Part shown: positions 1-8,357 of the stretch, one piece after another | Numbering within the stretch: the first letter of the stretch is position 1 | Layout of the letters: each line of letters starts with the position of its first letter | DNA from: Pseudarthrobacter oxydans | GTDB lineage: Bacteria > Actinomycetota > Actinomycetes > Actinomycetales > Micrococcaceae | NCBI RefSeq assembly: GCF_013314975.1 | Contig: NZ_JABTYH010000007.1 | Location: forward strand, 95,304 to 159,303 | DNA: 64,000 nucleotides | Direction of reading: 5' to 3' | Notes under the pieces: model-generated | The model's database searches: none | What the model was told of the DNA's origin: nothing | The model's input: only the letters and a program-made list of their open reading frames with translations | Position numbers and translations under genes: made by a program

Positions 1-261
1 CCGACGCCGAAGGGCGCCTTCTACGTCTACGCCGATGTCCGTGGGCTGCTGGGCAAAGAGTTTCCCACCGCCTCCGGCACCGCAACCCCGCAGACCTCTG
101 CCGAGCTCGCAGCGCTGATCCTGGACGAGGTTGAAGTGGCCGTGGTTCCGGGTGAGGCCTTTGGTCCTTCCGGCTACCTGCGCCTTTCCTACGCCCTCGG
201 CGACGAGGACCTGGCCACCGGCGTGCAGCGGCTGCAGGACTTCCTGGGCAAGGCCCAGTAG
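1..261 (+). CDS. Aminotransferase, C-terminal fragment (class I/II PLP enzyme)
   Basis: The gene enters from the left edge; the last 86 codons are visible and end at a TAG at 259-261. The fragment has the small C-terminal domain pattern of aspartate/alanine-type aminotransferases: an early [11 protein letters not shown] segment, a [21 protein letters not shown] segment carrying the Arg that binds the substrate alpha-carboxylate, and a final short helix. The active-site lysine lies outside the window, so substrate specificity cannot be read. It converges on the response-regulator gene across a repeat-rich spacer. Confidence 0.85.
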   Translation, partial: PTPKGAFYVYADVRGLLGKEFPTASGTATPQTSAELAALILDEVEVAVVPGEAFGPSGYLRLSYALGDEDLATGVQRLQDFLGKAQ

Positions 262-412
262 GACGCTCTCTCTCACTTAACGCAGGAATTCCCTAAACGC
301 TCTATCACTCCCTTCCCGGTGAGTGATAGAGCGTTTGGCGTTAAGGCGCATCAAGTGAGAGAGCGTTTGGCGTTAAGGCGCATCAAGTGAGAGAGCGTTT
401 GGGGACGTGGGA
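262..412. repeat. REP-like intergenic repeat cluster A, between convergent genes
   Basis: The spacer between the aminotransferase stop and the convergent response-regulator stop carries five copies of a 15-16 base motif, AAGTGAGAGAGCGTTT or its complement. Inverted copies lie at 262-278 and 295-309, direct copies at 322-336, 353-368 and 385-400. The last two sit in a 32-base tandem repeat (331-362, 363-394, partial 395-402). Copies at 295-310 and 321-336 form a perfect 16-bp hairpin that could act as a bidirectional terminator. The same motif recurs at 24241-24344. Confidence 0.85.
295..336. terminator. Perfect hairpin between convergent genes
   Basis: AAACGCTCTATCACTC at 295-310 pairs perfectly with 321-336 across a 10-base loop. 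The hairpin lies 34 bases after the aminotransferase stop and 77 bases beyond the response-regulator stop. There is no clear U-tract, so termination is inferred from position and stem strength. Confidence 0.5.
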
Positions 413-1096
413 TTAGAGGAGGCGGCGCTCTGCGGCCCACTTGGTCAGCTCGTGGCGGCTGGAGAGCTGCAGCTTCCGCAGTACCGCTGATACGTGGGTT
501 TCCACCGTCTTGATGCTGATGAAGAGCTCCTTGGCCACTTCCTTGTAGCTGTAGCCGCGGGCGATGAGGCGCATGACCTCGAGTTCCCGCGCGGACAGCC
601 TGTCCAGTTCGTCGTCGGCGATGTCCGCGGGGGCGGTACCAAAAGCGTCCAGGACAAAGCCTGCAAGCCGGGGCGAGAAGACCGCGTCACCGCCGGCAAC
701 CCGGTACACGGCGTCAGTGATTTCCGCCCCCGAGATGGTCTTGGTGACGTAGCCGCGTGCTCCCGCCCGGATTACCGCCACAACGTCCTCGGCCGCGTCC
801 GAGACGCTGAGGGCAAGGAACTTGGTGGCAGGGAGCAGGGCTGCGGAACCGGCGATAACCTCACGGCCCCCGCCGCCCAGGCCTCCGGGCAGGTGGACGT
901 CCAGCAGCACCACGTCCGGGCGCTGCTGTGCTATGACGGCGATGGCCTGTTCCACCGTGGCTGCCTCGCCCACCACCTGGATGCTGGGGTCCAGGTCCGC
1001 TTTCAGGCCCGAGCGGAAGATCGCGTGGTCGTCGACAATGACCACCCTGGCGGACCTGGCGGCCGGATCCGAACCCGGTCCCTGCGTTGTGTTCAT
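413..1096 (-). CDS. NarL/LuxR-family response regulator (LiaR-like)
   Basis: A 227-residue two-component response regulator. The receiver domain (about residues 16-135) has the acidic pair D22-D23, phosphoacceptor D66 in VVLLDVHLP, and K119 in VTKT. A LuxR-type helix-turn-helix (about 164-227) contains the typical LSARELEVMRLIARGYSYKE and IKTVETHVS segments. The ATG overlaps the stop of the upstream histidine kinase by 4 bases (ATGA), so the two are translationally coupled and are cognate partners. With the PspC-fused kinase and the LiaF-like protein next door, an envelope-stress role like LiaR/VraR is likely but inferred. The gene ends at the repeat cluster shared with the convergent aminotransferase. 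Confidence 0.92.
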   Translation of the reverse strand: MNTTQGPGSDPAARSARVVIVDDHAIFRSGLKADLDPSIQVVGEAATVEQAIAVIAQQRPDVVLLDVHLPGGLGGGGREVIAGSAALLPATKFLALSVSDAAEDVVAVIRAGARGYVTKTISGAEITDAVYRVAGGDAVFSPRLAGFVLDAFGTAPADIADDELDRLSARELEVMRLIARGYSYKEVAKELFISIKTVETHVSAVLRKLQLSSRHELTKWAAERRLL

Positions 1097-2523
1097 GGCT
1101 TGCCTTCCGTGCTGTCCTGCGGGGCGGCGGGAAAGCCCAGCCGCACCTCCGTGCCTTCGCTGCTGCTGGTGATTGCCGCTGTACCGCCGTGGCGGTTCAT
1201 GCGGCCGATGATGGATTCCCTGACCCCGAGCCTGTCCTCCGGCACATGCTGCAGGTCGAAGCCGGGGCCGCGGTCCTTGATAAACACCTCGGCACGGCCG
1301 CCGGATGCCTCCAGGTAGACCGAAACGGTCCCGCCGCCGTGGCGGGAGGCATTGAGCATGGCCTCCCGGCTGGCCTGGATCAGCGCTTCATGGCCCTCCG
1401 TGACGGCAGTGTCCCCCACGCAGACCACCTCGACGGCGTTGCCCAGCAGGTCCTCCACTTCGGCTGCCACGGCCTTGATCCGGTCCGACAGGTGCCCGGC
1501 GTCCTTGCCGGGATCCGCAAAAAGCCAGCCCCGCAGCTCGCGTTCCTGGGCACGGGCCAGCCGGACGACGTCGTGCTCGCTGGCCGCCCGACGCTGGATC
1601 AGGGCCAGCGTCTGCAGCACCGAGTCATGCAGGTGGGCGGCAATCTCGGCCCGTTCGGTCTCCCGGATCCTGCCGGCCCGCTCCGCCTCCAGGTCGCGCC
1701 AGAACTTCAGCGCCCATGGCAGCAGGACCAGCACCACCCCGCCGAGGACAGCCACCGAGGCCAGCAGCGCCAGCCAGGTCTGCTCCCAGGAACCGGAGCC
1801 GGACACCATCACCAGGACGCCGGCCACCACCAGCGCCAGCCCTGCCGCGAGCCGGGCCCAGCCCCCTGCCTGGTCCGCCTTGGTTTTGTCCACGAGCCCG
1901 GCCCGCCGGGTCTCATCCAGCTGCATCCAGGCAATGGAGGCGCCGCCGAGCACTGCCGCAGCGGGTATCAGGGTTCCCAGTGGCACATCCACGCCCAGCA
2001 GTTGGGCGATCAGGATGCCCGCCACGAGCAGCAGCCCGGTTCCGAGCAGGATTTCCTTGCCGTAGCGCATCTCCCGGAACCGGAACCAGGGCGGCCGGAC
2101 GGGCTCGGACGCGGACGCTGCGGCTTCCCCCAGGGCGGGGTATCCGAGGCCGCGTGGAGAGGCATTATCCGTCCGTGGGCCGCCGTCGGGCCTGCTGGGC
2201 GGCGCGATCCCGTCAATGCCGCCACCCGCCGGGGCCGCTGCCCAGGGAACTGCGGCCGGCACGGTCTCCCGGCTGACAGCCGGTGCAATGGGCGACGACG
2301 GCCGGCGCGCCTGGCGCCGGGCGCTTTCGTCAGCCGTGGGGACCATGATCCACAACCAGGCATAGAAGACGACGCCGGCACCGCCGGCCAGCGACGCAAG
2401 GACCATTGCCACCCGCACGTGGACCACGGGCACGCCCAGGTGTGCGGCCAGGCCGGAGCACACGCCTGCGATGAAGCGGTCGCTGCGGCGGACCAGCGGG
2501 AGGCGGGCGGGCACGGTTGTCAT
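1093..2523 (-). CDS. PspC-domain sensor histidine kinase (LiaS-like)
   Basis: A 476-residue membrane histidine kinase. An N-terminal PspC domain (about 10-65: RRSDRFIAGVCSGLAAHLG, then a hydrophobic helix) is followed by a Pro/Gly-rich linker, about four membrane segments (155-270), a HisKA_3 dimerisation helix with phosphoacceptor H299 in AHLHDS, and an HATPase domain with N391 (N box) and DRGPGF at 417-422 (G box). It is the cognate kinase of the overlapping response regulator. PspC domains fused to NarL-family kinases are common in Actinobacteria, where they are thought to sense membrane state. The ATG faces the divergent LiaF-like gene across 124 bases. A TTGGAT box ends 6 bases before the ATG, so a leaderless start is possible. 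Confidence 0.92.
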   Translation of the reverse strand: MTTVPARLPLVRRSDRFIAGVCSGLAAHLGVPVVHVRVAMVLASLAGGAGVVFYAWLWIMVPTADESARRQARRPSSPIAPAVSRETVPAAVPWAAAPAGGGIDGIAPPSRPDGGPRTDNASPRGLGYPALGEAAASASEPVRPPWFRFREMRYGKEILLGTGLLLVAGILIAQLLGVDVPLGTLIPAAAVLGGASIAWMQLDETRRAGLVDKTKADQAGGWARLAAGLALVVAGVLVMVSGSGSWEQTWLALLASVAVLGGVVLVLLPWALKFWRDLEAERAGRIRETERAEIAAHLHDSVLQTLALIQRRAASEHDVVRLARAQERELRGWLFADPGKDAGHLSDRIKAVAAEVEDLLGNAVEVVCVGDTAVTEGHEALIQASREAMLNASRHGGGTVSVYLEASGGRAEVFIKDRGPGFDLQHVPEDRLGVRESIIGRMNRHGGTAAITSSSEGTEVRLGFPAAPQDSTEGKP

Positions 2524-2647
2524 GGATCAATCCAAGCACGGATCAGGGTTCCCGGGCCCGCAATCCGGCCGGATCCGGGGTCCTCTCAGGGACCATTCAG
2601 GGTGTCCCCCAGTAGAGCCGAAGCGCCGCAGGCGGAAGGATCGAAGC

Positions 2648-4303
2648 ATGAACTCGCAAACCTCCACCCCTGATGACGGCCACCCGACGGAGCCCCTCCC
2701 CAAACGGGACAACGAAAACCCCACCGAGCCCCTCCCGCCGGCTGGCTCCCAGTCCGTGCCTTCCCCCTCACCTGTTCCCCCGCCGGCGTCGGGTCCGGCC
2801 CCGGAGCAGGAACCGGAGCACGACGACGGGGACGGCTCCTCTCACCGGTCCATGCGGGATGACGCGGCGTACGACGGCGCCGGTGCGGCCTATGCCGGGC
2901 AGCCTGCCGGAGCGTACCCGGGCCAGGGCAGCTCCGGCCCGGGCAGCGCAAGCCCGGGCAGCGCAAGCCCGGGCGCCGGCAGCTACCCGTATGCCGGTGC
3001 ACCCACCCAGCAGACCGACTTCTTCGGCTGGGTGCGCAGCCATGGGATCACCCGCGGCCAGGACCGCTGGATCGGCGGCGTCTCCAGCGGCATCGCCCGG
3101 CGCCTGGGTATCGACCCGCTGATCGTCCGGGGCGTCTTCATCGTGATGACCCTTTTCGCGGGCATTGGTGTACTTTTCTACGGCCTGGCATGGGCCTTCC
3201 TGCCAGAGCCCGATGGAAGGATCCATGTCCAGGAAGCCGGCGCCGGACGGTGGACCAGCGGCATGACCGGTTCCCTGATCGCCGTAATCCTCGGCTTCAG
3301 CGGGCTGGGCGGCGACTTCTGGGGCTGGAGCAACCACGGTTTCGGCGCCTTCCTCTGGACCCTCTTCTGGGTTGGCGGCGCCATCTACCTGATCTACTAC
3401 CTCGCGCAGCGCAACAAAGCAGCGGTGGGCACACCGGCGGGCGCAGCCGCACCCGGCGCCACCTCTTACCCGGGCACCCCATACCCCGGTACCACCACGC
3501 ACTCTGCCGCAGCCTCGGCGGCAACGGCGCCCCTGTACCCGGACGTTGCAGGGACCGGCCCGTTCACCGGCAGCCCCTACGGCGCCGGCGGCTCCGGAAG
3601 CGGCGGATGGGACAACAAAGGCGCGGGCAGCACCTGGCAGCCGCAGGGTCCTCCGCCGGCACCCAAGGCGCGCCCCGCAGGCCCCGGGGCCCCCGCCGTC
3701 GCCATCGCTGCCGGCAGCGCACTGATCGTCGGCGCGGGGCTGAAAGCCCTGGACGTCACCAACATCATCGACCTCGGTGACTCTACGAACGCCATCGCAT
3801 GGGCCAGCGCGGCGGCGGTCCTGGGCCTCGGGATCCTCATTCTGGGCTTCCGCGGCCGCACTTCGGGCATCCTGTCGTTCTTTGCGGTGGCAGCCCTCAT
3901 CACGGGAGGAATCTTCAATGTGGTGGGCAACAACGGCGAGCGCGTCCGCTTCCAGGAAGTTGACTGGGCCCCCACGAGCATCCAGCAGGCAAGCGAAGGA
4001 CTGAACATCACGGCGGGACGGGGAACCGTTGACCTCACCGGGCTCGCGCTGGACGCCCCCCTTGAGTCCGAGGTGCTTGTCCCCCTGGACTTCACCGCCA
4101 GCAATGTCACCGTGGTGATCCCTGACTCCGTGCCCGTGGACATCCGGGCAGATATGACCCTGGGGAACCTCGCGGAAGGCGGAAGCCAGCGCGGCGGGAC
4201 AACCACACGCGAAAGCAGCTACAACACCGACAAGCCCGGCAGCCACCTGGTCATCGAGATCGACGGCACCGTCAGCAACGTCACCATCGAGGAAGGAAAT
4301 TGA
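2648..4303 (+). CDS. PspC-domain membrane protein with LiaF-like C-terminal domain
   Basis: A 551-residue protein. Residues 1-125 are disordered, rich in Pro, Gly and Ser, with a short GSASP repeat coded by a 15-base DNA duplication. A PspC domain lies at about 130-190 (WIGGVSSGIARRLGIDPLIV), several membrane helices follow, and a beta-rich soluble tail from about 430 resembles the LiaF/VraT cell-wall-antibiotic-response domain. The ATG is chosen because GGCGGAAGGA sits 7 bases upstream; longer starts run into the divergent kinase gene. LiaF-like proteins hold the LiaS-type kinase in check, and the divergent kinase-regulator pair supports that role here. Both the LiaF identity and the role are inferred from architecture and context. 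Confidence 0.8.
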   Translation: MNSQTSTPDDGHPTEPLPKRDNENPTEPLPPAGSQSVPSPSPVPPPASGPAPEQEPEHDDGDGSSHRSMRDDAAYDGAGAAYAGQPAGAYPGQGSSGPGSASPGSASPGAGSYPYAGAPTQQTDFFGWVRSHGITRGQDRWIGGVSSGIARRLGIDPLIVRGVFIVMTLFAGIGVLFYGLAWAFLPEPDGRIHVQEAGAGRWTSGMTGSLIAVILGFSGLGGDFWGWSNHGFGAFLWTLFWVGGAIYLIYYLAQRNKAAVGTPAGAAAPGATSYPGTPYPGTTTHSAAASAATAPLYPDVAGTGPFTGSPYGAGGSGSGGWDNKGAGSTWQPQGPPPAPKARPAGPGAPAVAIAAGSALIVGAGLKALDVTNIIDLGDSTNAIAWASAAAVLGLGILILGFRGRTSGILSFFAVAALITGGIFNVVGNNGERVRFQEVDWAPTSIQQASEGLNITAGRGTVDLTGLALDAPLESEVLVPLDFTASNVTVVIPDSVPVDIRADMTLGNLAEGGSQRGGTTTRESSYNTDKPGSHLVIEIDGTVSNVTIEEGN

Positions 4304-4304
4304 C

Positions 4305-4589
4305 ATGAGCAGCCAAACACCGGCGCCGGACCCCTACATTCCGGGGAGCTCCGCGGCGGCACGCACCGACTCCGCCCCTCCCTCCGGGGCGCGGGTGGGA
4401 ACCATCGTATGGGGCCTGATCGTGGTTGCCCTCGCAGCCCTGATCATCATCGCCCAGCTCGGAATCGTCACCCTCAATGGGACCTACGTCCTGATCGGCC
4501 TCATGATCGGAGCGGGTGCGGCCCTGGTGGTCGGAGGACTCCTCTCCGCCAGGAAAAGTGACAACGGCACCACAACACGGAAGTCTTGA
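4305..4589 (+). CDS. Small two-helix membrane protein, unknown function
   Basis: A 94-residue protein that starts one base after the stop of the PspC/LiaF-like gene and ends three bases before the next gene, so it is the middle gene of a tight three-gene operon. The first 27 residues are polar and disordered; two hydrophobic helices follow (about 27-50 and 55-77), then a short basic tail. I recognise no family motif. The operon suggests a part in the same envelope-stress system, perhaps as an accessory to the PspC proteins, but nothing in the sequence proves it. Confidence 0.75.
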   Translation: MSSQTPAPDPYIPGSSAAARTDSAPPSGARVGTIVWGLIVVALAALIIIAQLGIVTLNGTYVLIGLMIGAGAALVVGGLLSARKSDNGTTTRKS

Positions 4590-4592
4590 ACC

Positions 4593-4850
4593 ATGGATAA
4601 ATTCTTCAGCATCGTCAGGGGCCTGGGCCTGAAACGCGGACCCCAGCGCATCCTGGGGGGCGTCCTGGGAGGGATTGCGGCAAAACTCAACGTGGATGTG
4701 GCCTACGTCCGCATTGCCTTCCTCCTCTTTGCCCTCCTCCCCGGCCCCGCCTTCGTTTTCTACCTCGTGGCCTGGGCTGTCCTGCCGGACCAGCGGAACG
4801 TCATCCCGCTGCAGTCGTTCCTCGACAGGCGGTCACTGAACCGCCCGTGA
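4593..4850 (+). CDS. Stand-alone PspC domain protein
   Basis: An 85-residue protein made almost entirely of one PspC domain: a basic segment GLKRGPQRILGGVLGGIAAK, then VDVAYVRIAFLLF and a Pro-rich membrane helix ending in AWAVLPDQ. It is the third PspC domain in 4.9 kb and the last gene of the operon that begins at the LiaF-like protein. A strong hairpin terminator follows 14 bases later. A role in membrane-stress sensing is inferred from the family. Confidence 0.85.
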   Translation: MDKFFSIVRGLGLKRGPQRILGGVLGGIAAKLNVDVAYVRIAFLLFALLPGPAFVFYLVAWAVLPDQRNVIPLQSFLDRRSLNRP

Positions 4851-4864
4851 TACACCGCCACACA

Positions 4865-4900
4865 GGGCCCCGCTCCTCCACCTTGGAGCGGGGCCCTTCG
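4865..4900 (+). terminator. Intrinsic terminator after the PspC operon
   Basis: GGGCCCCGCTCC (4865-4876) pairs perfectly with 4885-4896 across an 8-base loop and is followed by TTCGTGT. A 12-bp GC stem just after the last PspC gene fits a rho-independent terminator. Confidence 0.85.
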
Positions 4901-4910
4901 TGTAACCAGT

Positions 4911-4940
4911 TTGTGTCGTACCGCACACACCGCACTAGAC
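4911..4940 (+). promoter_or_regulatory. Candidate promoter of pfkA
   Basis: TTGTGT (4911-4916) and TAGACT (4935-4940) are separated by 18 bases, just after the upstream terminator. The predicted leader is about 55 bases and ends with a GAG-containing ribosome site before the pfkA ATG. Confidence 0.5.
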
Positions 4941-5001
4941 TCTATGTGAGCTCAGCGTGGCGCTCTGCCTGTAAACCCACTCCCCAGGATTTGAGCGAGA
5001 C

Positions 5002-6027
5002 ATGAAAATTGGAATCCTTACCAGCGGTGGCGACTGCCCCGGACTGAATGCGGTGATCCGCGGAGCAGTCCTCAAGGGAATTGCCATCCACGGCCACGAG
5101 TTCGTCGGTTTCCTCGACGGCTGGCGCGGCGTTGTTGAGGGCGACATCATCGACATCCCCCGGACCATGGTCCGCGGCATTGCCAAGCAGGGCGGCACCA
5201 TCCTGGGTACCTCCCGCACCAACCCGTTCGAAAACGGCGGCGGCCCCGAGGTCATCAAGGCCCACATGGAGCGCCTGGGCATCGATGCCATCATTGCGAT
5301 CGGCGGTGAGGGCACGCTGGCAGCGGCCAAGCGGCTTACCGACGCCGGCCTGAAGATCGTCGGTGTTCCCAAGACTGTTGACAACGACCTCGACGCCACC
5401 GACTACACCTTCGGTTTCGACACCGCCGTGCAGATCGCCACCGAGGCCATCGACCGGCTCCGGACCACCGGGGAGTCGCACCACCGGTGCATGATTGCCG
5501 AAGTCATGGGCCGGCACGTCGGGTGGATCGCCCTGCACGCCGGTATGGCTGCAGGTGCCCACGCCATCCTCATTCCGGAACAGAAAGTCAGCATCGAGCA
5601 GATCACCGAGTGGGTGAACGAGGCCCATGCCCGTGGCCGTGCGCCTCTGGTGGTCGTGGCTGAGGGGTTCGTTCCCGAGCACATGGAAACCCCGCATTCC
5701 GAGCGCGGCCTGGATACCTTCGGCCGGCCCCGCCTGGGCGGCATCGCGGACCAGCTGGCCCCTGAGCTTGAAGCGCGGACCGGCATTGAAACCCGTGCCA
5801 CCATCCTGGGCCACATCCAGCGCGGCGGCGTGCCGTCCGCTTTCGACCGTGTCCTGGCCACCCGGCTGGGCATGGCGGCCATCGACTCGGTGGTCGAGGG
5901 CTACTGGGGCACCATGGTGGCGCTCAAGGGAACGGACATCGAGCACGTGGGCTTCCAGGAAGCCCTGGGCAAGCTGAAGACCGTCCCGCAGAACCGCTAC
6001 GACGAAGCTGCCGTCCTGTTCGGCTGA
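5002..6027 (+). CDS. pfkA: 6-phosphofructokinase; phosphoryl donor ambiguous
   Basis: A 341-residue PFKA-family enzyme that phosphorylates fructose 6-phosphate in glycolysis. Residues follow the E. coli numbering closely: the GGDCPGLNAVIRG loop at 9-21, GGEGTL at 101-106 and the catalytic PKTVDNDLD at 123-131. Gly104 is the residue linked to ATP use, whereas Lys124 (Gly in classic ATP enzymes) is typical of pyrophosphate-dependent PFKs. This G104/K124 pairing is known in actinobacterial PFKs of both donor types, so the donor cannot be assigned from sequence. It is a single-gene unit with its own promoter behind a strong terminator. Confidence 0.93.
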   Translation: MKIGILTSGGDCPGLNAVIRGAVLKGIAIHGHEFVGFLDGWRGVVEGDIIDIPRTMVRGIAKQGGTILGTSRTNPFENGGGPEVIKAHMERLGIDAIIAIGGEGTLAAAKRLTDAGLKIVGVPKTVDNDLDATDYTFGFDTAVQIATEAIDRLRTTGESHHRCMIAEVMGRHVGWIALHAGMAAGAHAILIPEQKVSIEQITEWVNEAHARGRAPLVVVAEGFVPEHMETPHSERGLDTFGRPRLGGIADQLAPELEARTGIETRATILGHIQRGGVPSAFDRVLATRLGMAAIDSVVEGYWGTMVALKGTDIEHVGFQEALGKLKTVPQNRYDEAAVLFG

Positions 6028-6107
6028 GCCGTCCGGCATACCTGAAGAGTGGCTGCGGCCGATGTGTCCTCCCCAACGGGACCGGTTGCCCGCCCTAGGC
6101 TGGGAGC

Positions 6108-6824
6108 ATGACACTCGACCCCGGTTCGGCCGCCATCATCCAGCTTGCGTGGGCCCGGCGCCTGGGGCTGGATGATGACGCCTTCAGCTCCGCCCTGGCC
6201 TCCGGGGAACGCATAGTCCGCGCCGACGAGTCGGCGCGGACCGTCGAGTTCGTCCGGCTGTTCGGCAGCTCGGCGCTGGTGGGTCCCCAGTGGGTCATCG
6301 ACACCGCGGCGGACATCCCCGACGAGGAAATGGCGCAGCACGTCACCCTGCTGACCCTCACCAGGTCGCACGGCGGGCACGGGCTGGGGGCAGCCGCACT
6401 CTTTTTTGCGGACGACCTGCCCCTCAGGCAGCCGCCGGAGGAAATGACCGTCTCGCACGGCAACGCCGAGGCGATCGAGCTTGAGGGCCGGTGCCCGCCC
6501 GACGACGTCAACGAAGTGGGCCTTTCAGACCTGGAGAACCGCTACACGATCGTCCATGAACTGGAGGGGCGCCGGGTGCCCCTGGCTTGCGGAGCCTACT
6601 CGGAGTGGGAAGGGCTGCTGGCGCATCTTGGCGTCCTGGTGGACCCTGAATGGCGCCGGCGCGGACTGGGCTCCCTGGCAGCCTCGATTGCCGCCCACGA
6701 GGCCCTCGCGGCGGGCCTGACCCTCCAGTGGCGGACGGACGTCAGCAATACAGGTTCCCTGGCGCTGGCCCGGAAGCTCGGCTTGTCAGCCGGCGGAATC
6801 CAGACCAGCGTCCACCTTGGCTGA
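6108..6824 (+). CDS. GNAT-family N-acetyltransferase
   Basis: A 238-residue protein whose C-terminal half is a GNAT fold: VLVDPEWRRRGLGSLAAS (about 180-197) is the acetyl-CoA-binding motif A (V-x-P-x-x-R-x-x-G-x-G), and RKLGLSAGGIQT is the motif B end. The N-terminal half is divergent and may set the substrate, which I cannot name. TAGGCT at 6096-6101 ends exactly 6 bases before the ATG, which points to a leaderless mRNA, although GGGAG also lies there. The 3' end overlaps the convergent MFS gene by 39 bases. Confidence 0.85.
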   Translation: MTLDPGSAAIIQLAWARRLGLDDDAFSSALASGERIVRADESARTVEFVRLFGSSALVGPQWVIDTAADIPDEEMAQHVTLLTLTRSHGGHGLGAAALFFADDLPLRQPPEEMTVSHGNAEAIELEGRCPPDDVNEVGLSDLENRYTIVHELEGRRVPLACGAYSEWEGLLAHLGVLVDPEWRRRGLGSLAASIAAHEALAAGLTLQWRTDVSNTGSLALARKLGLSAGGIQTSVHLG

Positions 6825-8303
6825 CCCCGGCACGCCCCAGCCCTGAACCGGCTGCGGCTTGGCGAAGAACAGCGCCACGGCCGCGCCTACCAGGATGACC
6901 CCGGCAGGCAGCAGGATGGACTGGCCCATCGCCGTCGAAAATCCGCTGTGGAGGGCCTCGGGGAGGCCTCCGGACAGGGCCATTCCCTCGCCCGCTCCCC
7001 CGCCGGGGCCACCGGCCGGAAGCTCCGCGGCCAGCCGCGCCTGGATCAGCACCGCAATGGCGGCGCTGCCCAGCACGGCGCCGATCTGCCGCGTGGTGTT
7101 GTACACGCCGGACCCGGCCCCGGCCTGCCGCGGGGGAAGGTTGCGGGTGGCGGTAGTGCTGAGCGGAGCCCAGATGCCTGCGTTCGCGAATCCGAGGACG
7201 GCGCTGGGCAGGAGGAACAGCAGGATGGGGGTGTCCGGCTGCATCAGGGCCGAGTTCCATACAAGGGCAACGGCCATCAGCACCAGGCCCGCTGCGGTGA
7301 TGAATTTCGGGTTGACCCTGTCGATGACCTTCCCCACCACCGGCGCCAGTCCGCCCGAGATCAGTGCCATGGGCACCATCATCAGCGCGGACTGGGTGGG
7401 CGTGAGGCCGCGGACCAGCTGGTAGTAGAAGATGAGCGGCAGGCTGAACGCGGTCACGGTGAAGCCGACGGTGGTGATTCCGATGTTGGCCAGGGAGAAG
7501 TTACGGTCCCGGAAGAGGGCCAGGGGCAGCAGCGGCTCGCCTTTGTTGAACCGCTGCCAGACCACAAAAAGTGCCAGCACGGCAAGGCCTGCGATGATGA
7601 GCCCCCACACAGTCACGGGCCCGGCGATGGTGCCCCAGTTGTAGGTTTCGCCTTCCTGGATGCCGAACACCAGGAGGAAAAGTCCGACGGCGCTCAGCAC
7701 CACGCCGGGGATGTCGAACCGGTGCGGGTGGGTGCTGAGGGCCGGTACGTTGCGCAGGGCGAGGATAAAACCGGCAACGCCGATGGGGACATTGATGAAG
7801 AAGATCCATTCCCAGCCGAGACCGTCCACCAGGACCCCGCCCAGGATGGGGCCCACGAGGGTGGCCATGCCGGCGGTGGCACCCCAGATGGCCATGGCCG
7901 CGCCCCGCCGGTCCGGCGGAAAAATGCGGGTGATGACCGCCATGGTCTGCGGCGTCATCATGGCGGCGCCGAGCCCCTGCAGCACGCGGGCCGCGATGAG
8001 TGTCTCCACGTCGCCGGACAGCCCGCACCACAGCGACGCCAGGGTAAAGACCACCAGGCCTGAGAGGTACAGCTTCTTCGGGCCGAAGCGGTCACCCAGC
8101 CTGCCCGTGATGAGCAGCGGGACCGCATAGGCCAAAAGGTAGGCGCTGGTAACCCAGATGACCGAGTTGATGTCCGCGTCCAGGCCCTCCATGATCCGCG
8201 GGTTCGCCACGGACACGATGGTGGTGTCGATCAGGATCATAAAGAACCCGATCACCAGGGACCACAGGGCCGGCCAGGGTTTTGCTACGTTTTCCACGGT
8301 CAT
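6786..8303 (-). CDS. MFS drug-efflux transporter, DHA2 (EmrB/QacA) family
   Basis: A 505-residue membrane protein with about 14 hydrophobic helices, the length and helix number of the DHA2 proton antiporters. Visible motifs are the first-helix LIDTTIVSVANP, motif A GRLGDRFGPKK in the loop after helix 2, and motif C GPILGGVLVDGLGWEWIFF. It probably exports hydrophobic drugs or metabolites; substrate unknown. It lies downstream of the ankyrin and YgfZ genes on the same strand with a 54-base gap and may be read with them. No TetR/MarR regulator is adjacent. Its 3' end overlaps the convergent acetyltransferase by 39 bases. Confidence 0.92.
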   Translation of the reverse strand: MTVENVAKPWPALWSLVIGFFMILIDTTIVSVANPRIMEGLDADINSVIWVTSAYLLAYAVPLLITGRLGDRFGPKKLYLSGLVVFTLASLWCGLSGDVETLIAARVLQGLGAAMMTPQTMAVITRIFPPDRRGAAMAIWGATAGMATLVGPILGGVLVDGLGWEWIFFINVPIGVAGFILALRNVPALSTHPHRFDIPGVVLSAVGLFLLVFGIQEGETYNWGTIAGPVTVWGLIIAGLAVLALFVVWQRFNKGEPLLPLALFRDRNFSLANIGITTVGFTVTAFSLPLIFYYQLVRGLTPTQSALMMVPMALISGGLAPVVGKVIDRVNPKFITAAGLVLMAVALVWNSALMQPDTPILLFLLPSAVLGFANAGIWAPLSTTATRNLPPRQAGAGSGVYNTTRQIGAVLGSAAIAVLIQARLAAELPAGGPGGGAGEGMALSGGLPEALHSGFSTAMGQSILLPAGVILVGAAVALFFAKPQPVQGWGVPGSAKVDAGLDSAG

Positions 8304-8357
8304 CCTTCGTCAGGTGGTTACTGCCGGGCGGGACCGGGGTGAACGGCTGGGTCCCGC

